A DNA stretch of 64,000 nt from Laceyella sacchari (GCF_004343255.1 NZ_SMDD01000002.1:62001-126000); one strand, 5' to 3'; counted from the first letter of the stretch, positions 39,093 to 47,747 are shown. Numbers and translations are program-made. Notes: generated by a model not told the origin, from the letters alone.

Positions 39093-41168
39093 ATGATCCG
39101 TTCTCGTTGGCTTTCTTATCTGCTATGGACAGGCATCTCTGTGCTTGGCGCCGCCGCTTTCGCCATCCTTGCACTACAACGCGGTGAATCGGTCAACGCC
39201 ATCTGGCTACTGACGGCTGCCATCTGCTCTTATGCCATCAGCTACCGCTTTTACAGCCGTTTTTTGGCCAGAAAAGTATTTGAATTGGACGACAATCGCA
39301 AAACGCCAGCCGAGGTTCACAATGACGGCAAAGATTTCGTCCCCACCAACAAATGGGTCTTGTTTGGGCACCACTTCGCAGCAATCGCTGGCGCCGGCCC
39401 GCTCGTCGGTCCGATCTTGGCCGCGCAAATGGGATATCTACCAGGCACCCTGTGGATCATTGTCGGGGTCGTAATCGGTGGCGCCGTGCATGATTTTATC
39501 GTTCTCTTCGGTTCCATGCGCAGAAACGGAAAATCCATCGGCGACATCGTCAAGGAAGAGATCGGGCCCGTCGGGGGCTTCACCGCCCTGATCGGCATTC
39601 TCGGCATTCTGATCATCTTACTCGCCGTGCTGGGCTTGGTAGTCGTCAAAGCGCTCGCCGACAGCCCTTGGGGCATGTTCACCATCGCCATGACCATCCC
39701 CATCGCCTTGTTCATGGGCGTTTATATGCGTTATTTGCGGCCGGGGAAAGTGCTGGAAACCTCATTGATCGGATTTGCCTTGCTCCTTCTTTCTCTCTAT
39801 CTGGGGCAATGGGTGTCCACCCATCCCACGCTAGCCGCCTACTTCACCCTGGAAGGCACCACCATCGCTTGGCTCATGATTATTTACGGCTTTATCGCTT
39901 CTGTTATCCCGGTTTGGTTATTGTTGGCTCCCCGCGACTATCTGAGCACCTTCCTGAAAGTGGGCACGATCTTCGCGCTGGCCTTCGGTATTTTGCTTGT
40001 ACTTCCTGATTTGCAAATGCCCGCCATCACTAAATTTATCGACGGCACTGGCCCCGTGTTTGCCGGCGACCTCTTCCCGTTCGTCTTCATCACCATCGCT
40101 TGCGGCTCCATCTCCGGGTTTCACGCCCTGGTGTCATCTGGCACCACTCCCAAAATGATTACGCGCGAATCCCATGCGCAGATGATCGGCTTCGGGGGCA
40201 TGCTGATGGAGTCACTCGTCGCGGTGATGGCACTGATCGCCGCCTGCCTGCTCACACCAGGCGTCTACATGGCCATGAATAGCCCGGCAGCCATCATCGG
40301 CACCGACGTAGCCTCCGCTGCTGCTACGGTTTCCAAATTCGGCGAAGTATTCACGATCACACCGGCCGACCTGCAAAATTTGGCCAACGACATCGGTGAA
40401 CAGTCGATCTTGTCACGCACGGGCGGCGCCCCCACCTTGGCAGTTGGTATTGCTACCATTTTCTCCAGCGTGATCGGCGGAAAGACACTCATGGCCTTCT
40501 GGTATCACTTCGCCATCTTATTTGAAGCGGTGTTCATCCTGACGACGATTGACGCCGGCACACGGGTCGGCCGTTTCATTTTGCAAGATCTGCTGGGGCA
40601 TTTCCATCCCAAGTTAGGAAAAACAGACTGGTATCCCGCCAACATCATGGCCAGCGGTCTGGTCGTGGCCGGATGGGGTTACTTTTTGTACCAGGGCGTA
40701 ATTGACCCACTGGGCGGCATCAACACCCTGTGGCCGCTATTCGGCATCGCCAATCAGATGTTGGCGGTTGTGGGATTGGTGGTAGGCACGACGATTCTCA
40801 TCAAAATGGGTAAAGCGGTGTATGCTTGGGTTAGTTTTGTTCCGCTCGTTTGGCTCACAACGGTGACGATGACCGCGGGGTGGCAAAAACTATTCCATGA
40901 CTCCCCCTCTGTCAGTTTCTTGCAGGCAGCCGATAAATACGAGCAGGCAATCGATTCCGGACAAGTGCTGGCACCGGCCAAATCCATTGCAGAGATGGAG
41001 CGCATCGCGTTCAACAACCACATTGACGCGGTGATGACTATCCTCTTCATGGCCTTGGTGGCAATCATCATTTTCGATGCGGTGCGCGTCTGGTACAAAG
41101 TGCTGGTCAAGCGAGAAAACCTTCCGCTGAAGGAGGCACCCTATATCCCACGCCAACCTGGAGTATAA
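39093..41168 (+). CDS. cstA: carbon starvation protein CstA (pyruvate/peptide transporter)
   Basis: A 691-residue polytopic membrane protein with about 16-18 helices. FGHHFAAIAGAGPLVGPILAAQ (within residues 86-108), VIGGAVHDFIVLFGSMRR near 125 and SGFHALVSSGTTPK near 340 are CstA hallmarks. In Escherichia coli CstA works with YbdD as a pyruvate importer and has also been linked to peptide use under carbon starvation. Here a ybdD-type gene follows 13 bases downstream, supporting the same pairing. A long C-terminal extension with two further helices is normal for the long form. Confidence 0.95.
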   Translation: MIRSRWLSYLLWTGISVLGAAAFAILALQRGESVNAIWLLTAAICSYAISYRFYSRFLARKVFELDDNRKTPAEVHNDGKDFVPTNKWVLFGHHFAAIAGAGPLVGPILAAQMGYLPGTLWIIVGVVIGGAVHDFIVLFGSMRRNGKSIGDIVKEEIGPVGGFTALIGILGILIILLAVLGLVVVKALADSPWGMFTIAMTIPIALFMGVYMRYLRPGKVLETSLIGFALLLLSLYLGQWVSTHPTLAAYFTLEGTTIAWLMIIYGFIASVIPVWLLLAPRDYLSTFLKVGTIFALAFGILLVLPDLQMPAITKFIDGTGPVFAGDLFPFVFITIACGSISGFHALVSSGTTPKMITRESHAQMIGFGGMLMESLVAVMALIAACLLTPGVYMAMNSPAAIIGTDVASAAATVSKFGEVFTITPADLQNLANDIGEQSILSRTGGAPTLAVGIATIFSSVIGGKTLMAFWYHFAILFEAVFILTTIDAGTRVGRFILQDLLGHFHPKLGKTDWYPANIMASGLVVAGWGYFLYQGVIDPLGGINTLWPLFGIANQMLAVVGLVVGTTILIKMGKAVYAWVSFVPLVWLTTVTMTAGWQKLFHDSPSVSFLQAADKYEQAIDSGQVLAPAKSIAEMERIAFNNHIDAVMTILFMALVAIIIFDAVRVWYKVLVKRENLPLKEAPYIPRQPGV

Positions 41169-41181
41169 GGGAGGGAAAGTC

Positions 41182-41394
41182 ATGGAGAAACAAGCGACTT
41201 GCCCAATCTGGCTTAAAATGTTGAAAGCGCTGGCATCCTATCTGAACGGCATGGCCGGGGTACCAGACTACGAGCGGTATCTCGCGCATTTTCACAAGCA
41301 TCATCCTGGAGAAACCCCACTTACCGAAGCGGAATTCCATCGTCGGGCCACCGATGAGAAATATGGCGGCGGGAGCATTCGCCGGTGCTGTTAA
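41182..41394 (+). CDS. ybdD: YbdD/YjiX family CstA accessory protein
   Basis: A 70-residue YbdD/YjiX (DUF466) protein. GMAGVPDYERYLAHFHKHHP is within residues 23-42 and the C-terminal EFHRRATDEKYGGGSIRRCC holds the family DEKYG and CC end. Required with CstA-type carriers for pyruvate uptake in enterobacteria. GGGAGGG is well placed before the ATG. Confidence 0.93.
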   Translation: MEKQATCPIWLKMLKALASYLNGMAGVPDYERYLAHFHKHHPGETPLTEAEFHRRATDEKYGGGSIRRCC

Positions 41395-41435
41395 ACAAAA
41401 AGCCAGACGGCCATATGGCTGTCTGGCTTTTTGTT
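41394..41435. terminator. strong bidirectional terminator between ybdD and tatA
   Basis: A perfect 15-base stem, AACAAAAAGCCAGAC with its complement, whose loop contains a second palindrome (GCCATATGGC). T-runs lie on both strands, serving the convergent ybdD and tatA genes. Confidence 0.93.
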
Positions 41436-41454
41436 TGCCGGCGCATCAGATCCC

Positions 41455-41703
41455 TTAGTTAGTTTGCGGCTTCACTTCTTCTTTCTTCACTTCGGCTTTA
41501 GCGGAAGCAGGTTCCGTCACAGTCGCCTCAATTGCCTGAGGCTTCTCTTTTTTGTCGTCATCATCCATCAAGCCATTGGTCGCGTTTTTAAACTCGCGAA
41601 TCGACTTGCCAAGGGCTCGTCCCAAATCCGGCAACTTCTTCGGCCCAAACAGAATCAAGGCCACGATAAAGATCAGAATCCACTCGATCCCATTGATGCC
41701 CAT
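41455..41703 (-). CDS. tatA: twin-arginine translocase subunit TatA/E
   Basis: An 82-residue TatA-family pore subunit. One N-terminal helix (IEWILIFIVALILFG, about 6-20), the FGPKKLPDLGRALGKSI hinge and amphipathic helix, and a charged Lys/Glu tail are seen. It forms the channel for folded proteins together with a TatC not encoded in this window. AAGGAGGG precedes the ATG. It follows the coiled-coil gene after a terminator. Confidence 0.93.
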   Translation of the reverse strand: MGINGIEWILIFIVALILFGPKKLPDLGRALGKSIREFKNATNGLMDDDDKKEKPQAIEATVTEPASAKAEVKKEEVKPQTN

Positions 41704-41834
41704 GATTTCCCTCCTTCCGGCAAAAAAAGATCGGGCACATGCTCAGTTGTATTATACAGCTATTTGCCACCAATAGAAAAGAAAAGCCTATTTTCCCCTC
41801 GCACTGGGCTTTTCCTTTTAAATCTTCACCTAAA

Positions 41835-41863
41835 CAAAAAAAGCACTGTCCAACAGCGCTTTT
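41835..41863 (-). terminator. terminator of the coiled-coil protein gene
   Basis: AAAAGC, CTG and CAG, GCTTTT pair with one mismatch around a five-base loop; T-run on the minus strand. It starts five bases after the stop. Confidence 0.75.
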
Positions 41864-41867
41864 CACA

Positions 41868-42212
41868 TCAACCCACGCTTTTGTCCATCAGCTTGGACAA
41901 CTCCTTTTTTTGCTCCGGCGAGCAGAGCGCCAACGCTTGCATGATCTTAGATTGCCATTCTTCCTCTCGTGCCAGCTGTTCATCAAATGTTTGTTGCCGA
42001 TGTTGCATCGACGCGATCTCCTGCTTGATCTCCTTCATGTCCTTTTCCAATCCGACCCAATGTCGCTCCCACTTCTCCAAACGCTGTTCCAACCGCACCA
42101 TATCTTCATGCATCCGGTTCATGTCCGTCTTCAACTGCTCCACGCTCGCTCCTTGGACATCTAATCGTTCAAGCACCGCATAGATGAGCGATTTGATCTC
42201 CTCCATAACCAT
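41868..42212 (-). CDS. coiled-coil protein of unknown function
   Basis: A 114-residue soluble protein, nearly all coiled coil (about 20-90, heptads rich in Leu, Met, Glu, Lys, Gln), with a helical end CSPEQKKELSKLMDK. No family is recognised. The frame runs up to TTG 42221, but AGAGGG best fits the ATG at 42212. It is transcribed toward tatA, separated by a terminator. Confidence 0.6.
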   Translation of the reverse strand: MVMEEIKSLIYAVLERLDVQGASVEQLKTDMNRMHEDMVRLEQRLEKWERHWVGLEKDMKEIKQEIASMQHRQQTFDEQLAREEEWQSKIMQALALCSPEQKKELSKLMDKSVG

Positions 42213-42357
42213 CAGCCCCAACCCTCTTAGTTATTCTCTTACGCTTCTCTTTTCTATCATCAACCTTCTACAAAAGCCTTGTTACTGATCGGCTCCTTCC
42301 CAACCCGCACGACAATCTCATGTATATTATATAATAACCTGAATATCCAAAATATGT

Positions 42358-43011
42358 CTATCCTGCTAATTTTTTCTCCAACTGTCTGCTTGCTTGCGAG
42401 AGACCATAATTGATCACAAAATAGACCAACGACACAAAAATCAGCAATGGAACGGTCATGTTGTAATAACGGCTGTACACGATTTGTGCGTTATGCATCA
42501 ATTCGGGCAATGAAATGGCTACCGCCAGTGAAGTATCTTTCAATAATGAGACAAATTGGCTCACCATCGGCGGTATCATGCGTCGCAATGCTTGCGGCAA
42601 CACAATGTGCCACAAGGTTTGCACATAAGTCAAACCGGAAGCCCGCGCTGCCTCGATTTGCCCCTTATCAACCGAATTTAGGCCACCGCGCACGATTTCC
42701 CCGACCAGCGCTGATGTGAAAATGGTCATGCTGATGATCACCGATATGGTGATCGGCAATTCCCAGCCCCATTCTTTGAAAGCAAAAAAACCGAAGAAAA
42801 TGATCAACAAAAGCGGGAGGTTGCGAACCGTTTCAATATATAGTGCCGCCAAGTGGGACAACACGGGTATTTTGGTGTAGCGTAGCGTCCCCAAAACAAT
42901 GCCGCAGATGAAACTAAACAAAATTGAAAACAAGGCGACTTCCAAGGTGACCAACAGCCCGTCCAGCAATGTCTTCATGATGTCGGCGCGTGTCAAGAAA
43001 GAAAAATCCAT
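42358..43011 (-). CDS. glnP: amino-acid ABC transporter permease (second)
   Basis: A 217-residue inner-membrane permease of the HisM/GlnP type with five or six helices. The EAA loop is at about 124-150 (IEAARASGLTYVQTLWHIVLPQALRR). It is the last gene of a four-gene glutamine/glutamate-type operon in the Bacillus glnQHMP order. The frame begins at 43026, but GGGGG of GGAGGGGG fits the ATG at 43011. Confidence 0.9.
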   Translation of the reverse strand: MDFSFLTRADIMKTLLDGLLVTLEVALFSILFSFICGIVLGTLRYTKIPVLSHLAALYIETVRNLPLLLIIFFGFFAFKEWGWELPITISVIISMTIFTSALVGEIVRGGLNSVDKGQIEAARASGLTYVQTLWHIVLPQALRRMIPPMVSQFVSLLKDTSLAVAISLPELMHNAQIVYSRYYNMTVPLLIFVSLVYFVINYGLSQASRQLEKKLAG

Positions 43012-43026
43012 CGCTTCCCCCTCCAT

Positions 43027-43686
43027 CTAACTTGATTTCCTGCCCAGCCAACAGCGTTCTAAAAAATGGACCAACAGACTGAGCGGAACAGTGAGCAGCA
43101 GATAAACGACGGCAACAAAAAGATATACGGGCGTCACATCGGCTTCCGTCGTCGCCACATCGGTGAAATACATCAGTTCTCCACCCGCGATCACCGCCAA
43201 CACGGACGAGTTTTTCACCAGATTGATAAACTGGTTGCCAAGCGGCGGGACAATCAGCTTAAACGCCTGTGGCAAAATAACGTACCACATCGCCTGGACA
43301 TAAGTCATTCCCGACGACCTGGCCGCTTCCATCTGTCCGCACGGCACGGATTGAATTCCGGCCCGAATCACTTCTGTAATATAAGAACTGGTGTAAATGG
43401 ACAATCCAATCGTCCCCACCGCAAACTGTGAGAGCTTGATCCCCACCGCAGGCAAAGCGAAAAAGACAAAGAAAATCTGCGCGACGAGGGGGGTGTTGCG
43501 GATGAACTCAACATACGCCGTTCCAAAACCAGCCAACGCCTTAACACCGGAGATGCGCAACACGGCAATCACCGTACCTAAGATCAGGCTGAAGACCAGT
43601 GCGAACAAACTAACGGAAATCGTTGTCCACAACCCATCATAGAACTCTTGCTGATAAAACTCCAAAAAACTGAAATCCACCTGCAC
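43027..43686 (-). CDS. glnM: amino-acid ABC transporter permease (first)
   Basis: A 219-residue permease paralogous to the downstream one, with the EAA loop EAARSSGMTYVQAMWYVILPQAF at about 127-150. The two should form a heterodimer in the membrane. The start is one of two close GTG codons after GAAAGGAG. It ends 15 bases before the second permease. Confidence 0.9.
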   Translation of the reverse strand: MQVDFSFLEFYQQEFYDGLWTTISVSLFALVFSLILGTVIAVLRISGVKALAGFGTAYVEFIRNTPLVAQIFFVFFALPAVGIKLSQFAVGTIGLSIYTSSYITEVIRAGIQSVPCGQMEAARSSGMTYVQAMWYVILPQAFKLIVPPLGNQFINLVKNSSVLAVIAGGELMYFTDVATTEADVTPVYLFVAVVYLLLTVPLSLLVHFLERCWLGRKSS

Positions 43687-43740
43687 ACCACTCCTTTCTC
43701 ATTCCCGCTCGGCTGAAAGCAACTTTCACATCATTTCAGC

Positions 43741-43796
43741 GGAAAAGGATGTTTTCCGACCACAGATCAGTGACACCGTTGGAAAACATCCTTTCC
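43741..43796 (-). other. intercistronic hairpin between glnH and glnM
   Basis: Arms GGAAAGGATGTTTTCC (minus-strand copy has one extra A on one side) pair over 16 bases, with a 23-base loop, in the gap between the binding-protein and permease genes. No T-run follows, so it is more likely to be a 3' stabiliser that lets glnH accumulate than a terminator. Confidence 0.6.
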
Positions 43797-43813
43797 TTCC
43801 TTTGCTCCCGCTT

Positions 43814-44659
43814 CTATTTCCCAGGCGAAGCTTGTACCGCCTGTCGGGGCAGATCTTTAGGCGGCGCTTGTTTAAACCACTTCATGTACAGATTGGCATA
43901 GGTACCGTCCGCGATGATTTGATCGAGAAATTGATCGACATAAGCTTGTAGCTCAGTCGCCCCTTTTTTCAAGCCAATGCCGTAAGGCTCTTTGGTGAAT
44001 TGGCCCCCAACCAATTTGAAATTAGGATCTTGTTGTTGCATACCCATCAATATACTGTCATCCGTGGTCAAGGCGTCCACTTGACCCGCGCGCAAAGCAG
44101 TAAACGCATCAGCATAATTTTCGTACAATTGAATTTGCGCGCCAGGCTCCACTGACTTCAGGTTATTTCCGCTGGTCGCCCCTTTGGCCGTGGCCACTTT
44201 TTTCCCTTTGGTATCATGCACTGTTTTGATGGAACTGTTGTTGGGAACAAGCAACGATTGACCAGCCATGAAATAAACGCGGGAGAAATCGACTTCTTTT
44301 TCTCGTTTCTCCGAAATCGTCATTGTAGCGCAGATCAGATCGATGTCTCCGCCATTGAGCAGCTTGATCCGCGTTTTGGAATTCACTTCTTTTAACTCCA
44401 ACTTGGACTCATCGCCCAGCATGCGCTTAGCCAACTCTTTCATCAAGTCGATTTCAAACCCTTTGACCTGTCCGTCCGCAGGATCTTTATATCCAAACAG
44501 GTACGTATCGTATTTGACACCGGCAACCAGCTTTCCACGTTGCTTAATCTGTTCGAGCGAGTTGTCATCGGTTCCCTTTCCTCCACCGCCGGTTCCGTTG
44601 CAAGCGGCGCCAAACAACGCCAAGGCGACGATCAGTAAAAGAGCGCACCATTTGCGCAT
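43814..44659 (-). CDS. glnH: glutamine/glutamate-binding lipoprotein
   Basis: A 281-residue polar-amino-acid binding lipoprotein. The lipobox LFGAAC puts the lipidated Cys at residue 20, followed by a Gly-rich linker and the two-lobed binding domain (about 40-265) with GFEIDLMKELAKRM, GGDIDLICATMTISEKR and FSRVYFM. The C-terminus is Pro/Ala/Ser-rich. It feeds the adjacent permeases and GlnQ. Ligand preference is inferred from Bacillus GlnH-like proteins. Confidence 0.9.
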   Translation of the reverse strand: MRKWCALLLIVALALFGAACNGTGGGGKGTDDNSLEQIKQRGKLVAGVKYDTYLFGYKDPADGQVKGFEIDLMKELAKRMLGDESKLELKEVNSKTRIKLLNGGDIDLICATMTISEKREKEVDFSRVYFMAGQSLLVPNNSSIKTVHDTKGKKVATAKGATSGNNLKSVEPGAQIQLYENYADAFTALRAGQVDALTTDDSILMGMQQQDPNFKLVGGQFTKEPYGIGLKKGATELQAYVDQFLDQIIADGTYANLYMKWFKQAPPKDLPRQAVQASPGK

Positions 44660-44731
44660 GCCAATCTCCCCTTTTCATGTGCCTTCTCTCCACTCCACTG
44701 TTCCTATAACACGTCCTGCCCCACGCGTGGC

Positions 44732-45478
44732 TCAATGTTTTAAGATTTTGCTCAAAAAGATTCGTGTCCGCTCTTCTTTCGGGTGATTGAAAAATTGGTC
44801 AGGAGTAGCGTCTTCCAAGATACGGCCCCCGTCCATAAAAATAATCCGGTCGGCCACTTCACGGGCAAATCCCATCTCATGTGTCACCACAACCATGGTC
44901 ATCCCTTCATTGGCCAGCGTTCGCATCACATCCAACACTTCACCGATCATTTCGGGGTCCAGTGCCGATGTCGGTTCATCAAACAGCATGATCTTTGGCT
45001 TCATGGCCAACCCACGGGCAATAGCCACGCGTTGTTGCTGTCCGCCTGACAACTGAGACGGATAGCTGTTCGCCTTTTCCGGAATGCCCACTTTGGCCAA
45101 GTATTGACACGCGATGCGTTCCGCTTCCTCTTTGGGCATTTTGCGCACTTTGCGGGGTGCCAACGTAATGTTTTCCAACACTGTTTTATGCGGATACAAA
45201 TGAAAATGCTGGAACACCATACCAATTTCTTGGCGCAAGCGATTGATGTCCGTTTTTTTGTCCTGCACATTGCATCCATCCACAATCAGCTCTCCGTCCG
45301 AGATCGTCTCCAACTGATTGATACAACGCAACAACGTGCTTTTGCCCGAACCACTCGGGCCCAAAATGACGACCACCTCACCTGCTTTGATCTCAAGATG
45401 GATATCGCTTAAAACTTGAAAGTCGCCATACCATTTATTCACTCCCTTAAAACGGATGATGGCTAATCCCCCCTTCAT
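44732..45478 (-). CDS. glnQ: amino-acid ABC transporter ATPase
   Basis: A 248-residue ATPase of the polar amino-acid uptake family: Walker A GPSGSGKS, signature LSGGQQQR, Walker [10 protein letters not shown]-loop VVTHEM. It is the first gene of the operon. The start is uncertain. ATG 45478 ([12 protein letters not shown]) is used, but a GGGGGG run lies inside that sequence, seven bases before an ATC codon that matches the usual N-terminus of such ATPases, so a non-standard start there cannot be excluded. Confidence 0.9.
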   Translation of the reverse strand: MKGGLAIIRFKGVNKWYGDFQVLSDIHLEIKAGEVVVILGPSGSGKSTLLRCINQLETISDGELIVDGCNVQDKKTDINRLRQEIGMVFQHFHLYPHKTVLENITLAPRKVRKMPKEEAERIACQYLAKVGIPEKANSYPSQLSGGQQQRVAIARGLAMKPKIMLFDEPTSALDPEMIGEVLDVMRTLANEGMTMVVVTHEMGFAREVADRIIFMDGGRILEDATPDQFFNHPKEERTRIFLSKILKH

Positions 45479-45566
45479 TGCAAAAACAGCAGCAATATTC
45501 AATCCTTTATTCCGGTCACCCGGTCATGCTTTTAGCTTACATTGAAGGTTTCAAAAAACATCAAAT

Positions 45567-45583
45567 CGCTACAATAAGTTACA
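45567..45583 (-). promoter_or_regulatory. possible TnrA/GlnR-type site upstream of glnQ
   Basis: The minus strand reads TGTAACTTATTGTAGCG, which matches the Bacillus nitrogen-regulator consensus TGTNANAWWWTNTNACA at 8 of 11 fixed positions. Its position, about 90 bases before glnQ, is suitable, but the match is partial. Confidence 0.25.
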
Positions 45584-45620
45584 ATTCGCCGCCATTTCTT
45601 TTTTCCATGGCAAATAATAA

Positions 45621-45656
45621 ACCCCGAACCCCACCTGCACGGGTGAGATTCAGGGT
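45621..45656 (-). terminator. hairpin after tetR
   Basis: ACCCCGAA/TTCAGGGT and CCCACC/GGGTG-type pairing forms a long imperfect stem, followed on the minus strand by TTTATTATTTG. It lies downstream of tetR and ahead of glnQ. Confidence 0.5.
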
Positions 45657-45743
45657 CTTCCGCAGTGTGATGAAGGAGGCATGCCAATGCCAACCCAGTC
45701 GCTCGCGAGGCGTAATGTGAACGTCACCATCCCTCCTCTTTAT

Positions 45744-46412
45744 TCAGTTGAGCAAACCTAATCGATATGATTTTAAAGCCTTTGAGATCTCCTCCATCAC
45801 AAAATGATCCTGGCTGTCCCTGTAAAGAAACAAAGGTTCCAGATGATGCGTCAAAATGGCGTCAATCTTGGCTGGCGGAAACTTGTCCGGTCGGAGAATG
45901 CTATGTATTGCTAATCCGTCTACCAACGCATACAGCCGCTCTGTCTCCAAATCAAGGTCAAGATCAGGTTTTAATAAGTTCACCTGCGTCAGCAAGCGTA
46001 ACGCTCCCCGAATAATTTGGTGCAAGTCTTCATACATCTCTTCATTCAGCGGCTGTAGCTCAGGATCATGCAGCGCCTTGGCTGAAAACGAATGCCACAC
46101 TTCCACTTCCAATTGCCTGTCCTCATCCAATGGGATGAACTGCTCCAGCAACAGCTTGAGGTCATTGAAGGGAACTCCCGTGTAAGGGATGGTTTCCAAC
46201 CGATGCGCGATGCGGTCAATCAGATGCTTGGTGGCAAACACGAACAGCTGCGACTGGTTGGAAAAATAATAGCGCATCGAGCTGACCGGCAATCCCGCTT
46301 CTTTGGCAATGTTGCGCACAGTGCATTGCTCCAGCCCTTCATTACGAATGACCCGCCAAGCAGCTTCCGCGATTTTCTGTTTTTGTTTTTCGTGATCCAC
46401 TTTTTTTGGCAT
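45744..46412 (-). CDS. TetR family regulator
   Basis: A 222-residue TetR/BetI-like repressor. The helix-turn-helix covers about 10-56 (AAWRVIRNEGLEQCTVRNIAKEAGLPVSSMRYYFSNQ) and the rest is the helical ligand/dimer domain. It is divergent from a DUF418 membrane protein across 104 bases holding a perfect 18-base palindrome, so it most likely represses both. A TATAAT sits only six bases before its ATG and no ribosome binding site is seen, suggesting a leaderless mRNA. Confidence 0.88.
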   Translation of the reverse strand: MPKKVDHEKQKQKIAEAAWRVIRNEGLEQCTVRNIAKEAGLPVSSMRYYFSNQSQLFVFATKHLIDRIAHRLETIPYTGVPFNDLKLLLEQFIPLDEDRQLEVEVWHSFSAKALHDPELQPLNEEMYEDLHQIIRGALRLLTQVNLLKPDLDLDLETERLYALVDGLAIHSILRPDKFPPAKIDAILTHHLEPLFLYRDSQDHFVMEEISKALKSYRLGLLN

Positions 46413-46418
46413 GACCTG

Positions 46419-46454
46419 ATTATAGCATACTTGATTTATTTAGCACAATTGTGC
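46419..46454 (-). promoter_or_regulatory. tetR promoter overlapping the operator
   Basis: On the minus strand, TTGTGC (in the palindrome), an 18-base spacer-range gap and TATAAT at 46419-46424. Transcription would begin at about the A of the tetR start codon. Confidence 0.5.
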
Positions 46455-46457
46455 TAA
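46440..46457. promoter_or_regulatory. palindromic operator, primary site
   Basis: TTAGCACAATTGTGCTAA is an 18-base perfect palindrome in the tetR/DUF418 gap, with the size and symmetry of a TetR-family operator. Confidence 0.7.
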
Positions 46458-46465
46458 TTTTTATT

Positions 46466-46481
46466 CAGCACTGTCGTACTA
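46466..46481. promoter_or_regulatory. palindromic operator, second imperfect site
   Basis: CAGCACTGTCGTACTA repeats the operator pattern (AGCAC and GTRCT halves) with mismatches. Its centre lies 25 bases from the centre of the first site. Confidence 0.5.
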
Positions 46482-46516
46482 AATAAAACCAAAGGATTGG
46501 AGAGGAAGCATAAAAG

Positions 46517-47683
46517 ATGGCACACGCCAAGCGAATCAAAACGCTGGATATTTTGCGGGGGTTGGCGATCTTAGGCACATTGGGGACCAATATCTGGCTA
46601 TTTGCGTATTTGGGTGACTTAAATTATCTTTTAACCTTTACCCATAGCGAATGGTGGTCCTCAGCAGACACGTTTTTGCGCATCTTGATGCTTGCTTTGG
46701 TCAACGGAAAATTGCTCGGTTTGTTAGCAATCATGTTCGGTATCGGATTAGAGTTGAAATATCAACAAACGCAGCGATTGGGACGCCCCTGGCCGGGCAT
46801 GTATATATGGATTTCACTCATTTTGCTGTTGGAAGGGTTTCTGCACTTCACCTTGGTGATGGAGTACGACATTTTGATGTCCTATGCCGTGACGGCGATG
46901 TTAGTCGCCTTCATCGTCAAGGGGGGAGAAAAAGTCATACGCATCGCCATGATCGTCTTCGCGGTCATTCACGCTTTCTTCATCGGCTTCGTCAGCTTGG
47001 GGGTGCTGTCTCATCAAGTCAACGCCGACACAATGTCCACTCCCCAAGCAGTGCTCACCCTCTATCAAAGCGGAACCTGGTGGGAACAGGTGCAATATCG
47101 GCTCAGTGATTTTTGGCTTCTGCGCCTCGAAGCGATCTACGCCATTCCTTACAACGCCCTTCTGTTTTTGATCGGTGTCAAATTGATGCGAAAAGGGGCC
47201 TTCCAAGATGACGTCAACGGACGGAACCTGCGGAGAAAATTGATGAAAATCGGTTTGCTCGTCGGCTTGCCTCTCAATATGTTGTGGTTTGTTCCTGGCG
47301 GTTATTTCGACTTTCCGGTGCGATATCTATTCGCCCCGATTCTGTCGCTCGGTTACATGGGGTTGATCGGGTGGTTGGTAGACAAATTTCGTTCCTTGTC
47401 TCTGTGGGGCTTCTTGGAGAACACAGGTAAAATGTCTTTGAGTTGTTATGTATTGCAGAATATCGTGTGCTCCATTTTGTTTTACGGATGGGGATTTGGC
47501 TTGGGCGGCAATCTCAACTCACTTGCGGTCATCGTCATTTGGATCGCGGTCTGCCTGTTTCAACTGCTTTTCGCCTGCTTATGGCTCCGGCGCTTTCCCA
47601 TGGGACCGATGGAAACCGCCCGCAAGGTGCTGACCGGATTGCTGGAGAAAGAAAAACAGACGGAAAAAAGCTTGCGCGCCTGA
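46517..47683 (+). CDS. DUF418 (YeiB-like) membrane protein
   Basis: A 388-residue membrane protein with about nine or ten helices. It begins KRIKTLDILRGLAILGTLGTNIW, the DUF1624/DUF418 acyltransferase-3-like signature, and the last 150 residues form the DUF418 part (GLIGWLVDKFRS, NTGKMSLSCYVLQNIV). Role is unknown; family members are often next to TetR genes and are suspected to modify or export lipids or small molecules. Regulated by the divergent TetR protein, as judged by the operators between them. Confidence 0.85.
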   Translation: MAHAKRIKTLDILRGLAILGTLGTNIWLFAYLGDLNYLLTFTHSEWWSSADTFLRILMLALVNGKLLGLLAIMFGIGLELKYQQTQRLGRPWPGMYIWISLILLLEGFLHFTLVMEYDILMSYAVTAMLVAFIVKGGEKVIRIAMIVFAVIHAFFIGFVSLGVLSHQVNADTMSTPQAVLTLYQSGTWWEQVQYRLSDFWLLRLEAIYAIPYNALLFLIGVKLMRKGAFQDDVNGRNLRRKLMKIGLLVGLPLNMLWFVPGGYFDFPVRYLFAPILSLGYMGLIGWLVDKFRSLSLWGFLENTGKMSLSCYVLQNIVCSILFYGWGFGLGGNLNSLAVIVIWIAVCLFQLLFACLWLRRFPMGPMETARKVLTGLLEKEKQTEKSLRA

Positions 47684-47704
47684 TTGCGGGGCGATACGAC
47701 AAAT

Positions 47705-47732
47705 AAGCCGCCGGGTCGATGCCCGACGGCTT
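47705..47732. terminator. terminator between DUF418 and P5C dehydrogenase genes
   Basis: AAGCCG, CGGG and CCCG, CGGCTT pair with one mismatch around a six-base loop, with TTGTTCTTTG following on the plus strand. It lies between convergent genes. Confidence 0.75.
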
Positions 47733-47747
47733 GTTCTTTGCACAAGC

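Noticed and set aside
41222-41235. CcpA cre-like sequence TGAAAGCGCTGGCA
   Set aside because: It lies within the ybdD coding sequence, encoding Leu-Lys-Ala-Leu-Ala, and a single match of this degenerate motif is expected by chance.
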